Shown piece after piece: positions 61,523-64,000 of a stretch of DNA of 64,000 nucleotides. Position 1 is the first letter of the stretch. Each line of letters opens with the position of its first letter. The notes under the pieces were generated by a model that worked only from the letters and a program-made list of their open reading frames with translations, did not search any database and was not told the DNA's origin. The translations under genes and the position numbers were made by a program. The DNA comes from CADEDV01 sp964596345 (GTDB lineage: Bacteria; Bacteroidota; Bacteroidia; Chitinophagales; Chitinophagaceae), in contig CAZQSZ010000005.1 of the NCBI GenBank assembly GCA_964596345.1, positions 310,001 through 374,000 on the forward strand, given 5' to 3'.

Positions 61523-62221
61523 TTAGTTTTTATTTTGGAAGCAAAGGCTTTTTAATTTTCGATAGGTTCTAGACTTAATTTGTCGGATATTTTCAGGTGT
61601 GGTGTTGTAAAGTTTACAAAGATATTCCATCGTATTAGGAGTCAAATGCAGCTTAGATTCGATACATCCTTCCATCGCATACTCAAAAAGGATATGTTTA
61701 TCTCTTTCATTTTTAATACTGCCTAACGCCTGGACAAGAGTAAGCATAAACTGATTTGTGATCTCAATTTCATCTTCCTCCGAATGTTCTTTAACCAGTT
61801 TCAGTTCCGGAGGTGGTGAAACCGATTCGGGTAAAAGAGAATTGATTTCATCTATTGCCTCAATGTTGATTCTTTTAGCGTATTCTTTTCTGAACTGGTT
61901 TTTAGCCGATTTGCTCAACCAACTCTTTATCCGGGCGGTACATTCATTTTCAGATGCATTTTCAGGGAATTTAAATTTGGGTTTGTTCTGATAAATACTA
62001 CTGAAAGTTTCTTGGGTAATATCTTTTGCAAGATCTTCTGAATTATTGAAATTCCTTGTAAGATGTACAGTTGTTTTGAAAACGTACCCTTTGAATTTGT
62101 GAAAGAACTGTGTGTAAAGAGCATCATAGTTCTGCTTATCTTTTGCGGCACATAAAGCCTGAATGAGCTCTTTATCTGTTAAAGCGACCATTAGTTTTGG
62201 ATTTAAAGTGGTGATTTCCAT
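61523..62221 (-). CDS. ECF-like RNA polymerase sigma-70 factor
   Basis: 232 residues. Region 2: YDALYTQFFHKFKGYVFKTT, then DLAKDITQETFSSIYQNKPK and CTARIKSWLSKSAKNQFRKEY. Region 4 with a recognition HTH: TPNTMEYLCKLYNTTPENIRQIKSRTYRKLKSL. A longer acidic linker (about 130-160) separates them. First gene of the operon with the small charged protein and ImmA-like protease, divergent from the ubiquitin-like operon. It may activate that operon. Confidence 0.85.
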   Translation of the reverse strand: MEITTLNPKLMVALTDKELIQALCAAKDKQNYDALYTQFFHKFKGYVFKTTVHLTRNFNNSEDLAKDITQETFSSIYQNKPKFKFPENASENECTARIKSWLSKSAKNQFRKEYAKRINIEAIDEINSLLPESVSPPPELKLVKEHSEEDEIEITNQFMLTLVQALGSIKNERDKHILFEYAMEGCIESKLHLTPNTMEYLCKLYNTTPENIRQIKSRTYRKLKSLCFQNKN

Positions 62222-62253
62222 ACCGGACTTTATTTGTTAATAATATAATCAGA

Positions 62254-62328
62254 AACCGTGACAGGTCGATCTTGGTATCATATATATTCTAATAATCCAC
62301 AACCGTGACAAGTTACGTTGTCACGGTT
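62254..62328. promoter_or_regulatory. AACCGTGACA repeat cluster between divergent operons
   Basis: AACCGTGACA occurs at 62254-62263 and again at 62301-62310; the latter is half of a perfect inverted repeat AACCGTGACAA / TTGTCACGGTT (62301-62311 and 62318-62328) with a 6-base spacer. It lies between the sigma-factor start (62221) and the Ubl start (62363), so it is a likely operator or sigma target for one or both operons. Confidence 0.7.
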
Positions 62329-62362
62329 ATTGATTCTATATGTATAACAAAATCTGATAATT

Positions 62363-62671
62363 ATGGACACACAAAACAGACCTGAGATCGATGTAGAACA
62401 TTTTGCCAAAGAGGGCAAAGAGATTCCCAAAGGGCATACTTATATTATTACTGTAGACCGTCAAAAGTATAAAGTAACGGAAGAGTGTATGACCGGGAAA
62501 GAGATCTTAATAATTGCCGGAAAGACGCCACCTGAACGATTCCAACTGAATATGCGGCTTAAAGGAGGCAAAGTTGTGAAAGTGGGATATGATGAGAAAG
62601 TTTGCTTTACGACACCTGGTGTTGAAAAGTTTATGACTATTCCACTGGATCAAACAGAAGGAGGTAAGTAA
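62363..62671 (+). CDS. Multiubiquitin-family ubiquitin-like protein ending in GG-K
   Basis: 102 residues, one Ubl unit. The Multiubiquitin pattern is clear: HTYIITVDRQKYKVTEECMTG, KEILIIAGKTPPERFQLNMRLKGGK, and DEKVCFTTPGVEKFMTIPL. It ends in a Gly-Gly-Lys, so removal of one residue would expose the diglycine used for conjugation. The next gene, an E2, starts immediately after the stop. Together with the JAB-E1 fusion it forms a complete set: modifier, E2, and E1 with a deubiquitinase-like domain. Confidence 0.88.
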   Translation: MDTQNRPEIDVEHFAKEGKEIPKGHTYIITVDRQKYKVTEECMTGKEILIIAGKTPPERFQLNMRLKGGKVVKVGYDEKVCFTTPGVEKFMTIPLDQTEGGK

Positions 62672-63088
62672 ATGAGAAGGCAATTTCAATTACCTGAAGC
62701 AGATGTAATGTTTTTGGATGAGTTGGGTTTACCCTGGGAGGCTTTGAATGATCGTGGAATGCACTGGGTGATTATTTATAATTACCCTGTGCCACCCGGG
62801 TACAATGTGACTGAGGTTTCTGTGGGAATTAAGATTGAGACTGGTTATCCCAGGGCACAGTTAGATATGGCCTATTTTTTCCCGGCCATCACCAGGCTTG
62901 ATGGCAAAGCTATTAATGCCATTACTGTTCAGTCTATAGACGGGAAGCAGTTTCAAAGGTGGTCGAGGCACAGATCGGGACAAAATCCATGGAGGGAAGG
63001 AGTTGACGATCTTTCAACACATATGGCTTTAGTTAGTTTTTGGTTTGAACAAGAATTTATAAAACGACCTAATGGCATTGCAGCTTAG
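62672..63088 (+). CDS. Prokaryotic E2-family ubiquitin-conjugating-like enzyme
   Basis: 138 residues. It fits the prokaryotic E2 family E: FQLPEADVMFLDELGLPWEAL, HWVIIYNYPVPPGYNVTEVSVGIKIETGYPRAQLDMAYFFPAI, and a late WSRHRSGQNPWREGVDDLSTHMALV. Note the catalytic cysteine usual in E2 is not seen at the expected place, so the activity or the mode of transfer is uncertain. Starts directly after the Ubl stop and overlaps the JAB-E1 gene by 17 bases. Confidence 0.85.
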   Translation: MRRQFQLPEADVMFLDELGLPWEALNDRGMHWVIIYNYPVPPGYNVTEVSVGIKIETGYPRAQLDMAYFFPAITRLDGKAINAITVQSIDGKQFQRWSRHRSGQNPWREGVDDLSTHMALVSFWFEQEFIKRPNGIAA

Positions 63089-64000
63089 AATATCAGGATT
63101 ACATCATGAAGTTTTGAAAGAACATTTATTGCCACCGGATGGGAGGGAGGCTGTAGCTGTTGCACTATGTGGAAGGTATAGGAACGGTCAGGATAAAATA
63201 ATAATGGTACATGACCTGACCTTAATACCTCATAATGAATGTTATTCACGGGAATGGGATTTATTATGCTGGCCAACAGAGAGAATCATTCCTTATTTTG
63301 AAAGAATCAGAGGAGGTGATTTTGCAATTTTGAAAATTCATAGTCATCCGGGTGGTTATGAGCAGTTTTCGGCGACAGATGACAGGTCTGATCATGAATT
63401 TTTTGATTCTGTATTTGGATGGACAGATAGTAATGAGCCACATGCCAGCGCAGTAATGTTACCAGATGGTAATATTTTCGGAAGGTTTTTCTTTGATGAT
63501 CTTCACCATGAGCCTATTGACTTAGTATCAGTAGCTGGTGATGTGATACACAGATTTAAGAAAGGTAGCAGTTACTCTATTGCAGAACATGCCCAAAGAA
63601 CAATTCAGGCATTTGGAGAAAAAACTTACCAATTATTGCGAGGACTGAGTATTGGTATAGTGGGATGCTCGGGAACCGGAAGCCCATTAATTGAACAACT
63701 GGTGAGGTTAGGAGTGGGTAAGGTTGTTTTAATTGATCCCGATAAAGTAGAATTTAAGAACTTAAACAGAATACTTAATGCTACATGGAGTAATGCAGAA
63801 AGCGGGGATTATAAAACAGAGGTATTGGCAAATGCAATTAAGAACATTGGAATCGGGACTGAGACCGAAATCCATCATGTCAATTTATATGATGAGGTAT
63901 CGACTTTACGGTCTTTAGCTGGATGTGATATAATATTTGGATGTGTTGATTCTGTAGATGGCAGACATTTGTTGAATCAATTATGCTCATTTTATCTTAT
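63072..64000 (+). CDS. JAB-E1 fusion: JAMM peptidase plus ThiF-type activating enzyme (cut by window edge)
   Basis: 309 codons visible, open to the right end. The N-terminal JAMM domain has a complete motif: E26 in GREAVAVAL, then H90-S-H92-P with S100 and D103 (IHSHPGG, SATD). The E1 (ThiF/MoeB) domain follows from about residue 195: LSIGIVGCSGTGSPLIEQL (GxGxxG), KVVLIDPDKVEFKNLNRI and CDIIFGCVDSVDGRH. E1 adenylates the Ubl C-terminus; the JAMM part would trim the GG-K tail and/or deconjugate. The rest, including the catalytic cysteine, lies outside the window. ATG 63072 overlaps the E2 gene. Confidence 0.92.
   Translation, partial: MALQLRISGLHHEVLKEHLLPPDGREAVAVALCGRYRNGQDKIIMVHDLTLIPHNECYSREWDLLCWPTERIIPYFERIRGGDFAILKIHSHPGGYEQFSATDDRSDHEFFDSVFGWTDSNEPHASAVMLPDGNIFGRFFFDDLHHEPIDLVSVAGDVIHRFKKGSSYSIAEHAQRTIQAFGEKTYQLLRGLSIGIVGCSGTGSPLIEQLVRLGVGKVVLIDPDKVEFKNLNRILNATWSNAESGDYKTEVLANAIKNIGIGTETEIHHVNLYDEVSTLRSLAGCDIIFGCVDSVDGRHLLNQLCSFYL

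Overview
The window is a piece of a chromosome from a Bacteroidota bacterium, most likely of the Chitinophagaceae. Supporting signs are the -7 promoter boxes of the TAnnTTTG type, a type IX secretion (T9SS) sorting domain, a long SecA with a C-terminal zinc motif, a malic enzyme fused to phosphotransacetylase, LytTR-type signalling, and many secreted or lipid-anchored proteins of DUF families typical of the phylum. The host background is about 43-45% G+C by eye; two stretches (the transposon at 0.9-4 kb and the right-hand island) look different.

Layout. 0-5 kb: start of aspS, then two tandem M90/MtfA-type metallopeptidase genes. The first is split by a 3,074-bp IS1-like transposon with perfect 22-bp ends and an 8-bp target duplication. 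The transposon carries a three-gene operon that reads as toxin candidate / HTH antitoxin / SecB-like chaperone (a TAC module) plus two small genes. 5-50.3 kb: ordinary core chromosome: FAD oxidoreductase, a REP-flanked GIY-YIG nuclease, a 2,067-residue alpha-2-macroglobulin, sucD, an Mla/MCE-type ABC pair, maeB, an M20 peptidase, a deoC/ALDH catabolic cluster with a split ALDH16-like pair, two secreted amidohydrolases, a T9SS protein, secA, atpG, scpB, lysA, a papain-like peptidase, a beta-CASP nuclease, and a divergent histidine kinase / Hpt / LytTR phosphorelay. Two families of short palindromic repeats sit at gene ends and, in places, inside coding sequence.

50.34-64 kb: accessory island. 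Its left edge is a tRNA-3'-end-like fragment just after the kinase terminator. It holds a lysis-cassette-like group (DUF5675 plus two small membrane proteins), a TlpA-type thioredoxin, a degenerate stretch with a 113-bp direct repeat around a DUF6943-like gene, a MopE/FISUMP lipoprotein, an Mrr-type nuclease, a GC-rich gene-poor kilobase, and a UvrD-like helicase. At the right end are two divergent operons. One is sigma factor / charged small protein / ImmA-IrrE-like protease. The other is a bacterial ubiquitin-like conjugation operon: a multiubiquitin-family Ubl ending in GG-K, an E2, and a JAB-E1 fusion cut by the window edge. An elaborate AACCGTGACA repeat/palindrome lies between them.

The two most interesting systems are the transposon-borne TAC module and the Ubl-E2-JAB/E1 operon with its adjacent sigma/ImmA regulatory genes. 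Both are plausible anti-phage or stress systems; the function is inferred from family and context, not demonstrated.
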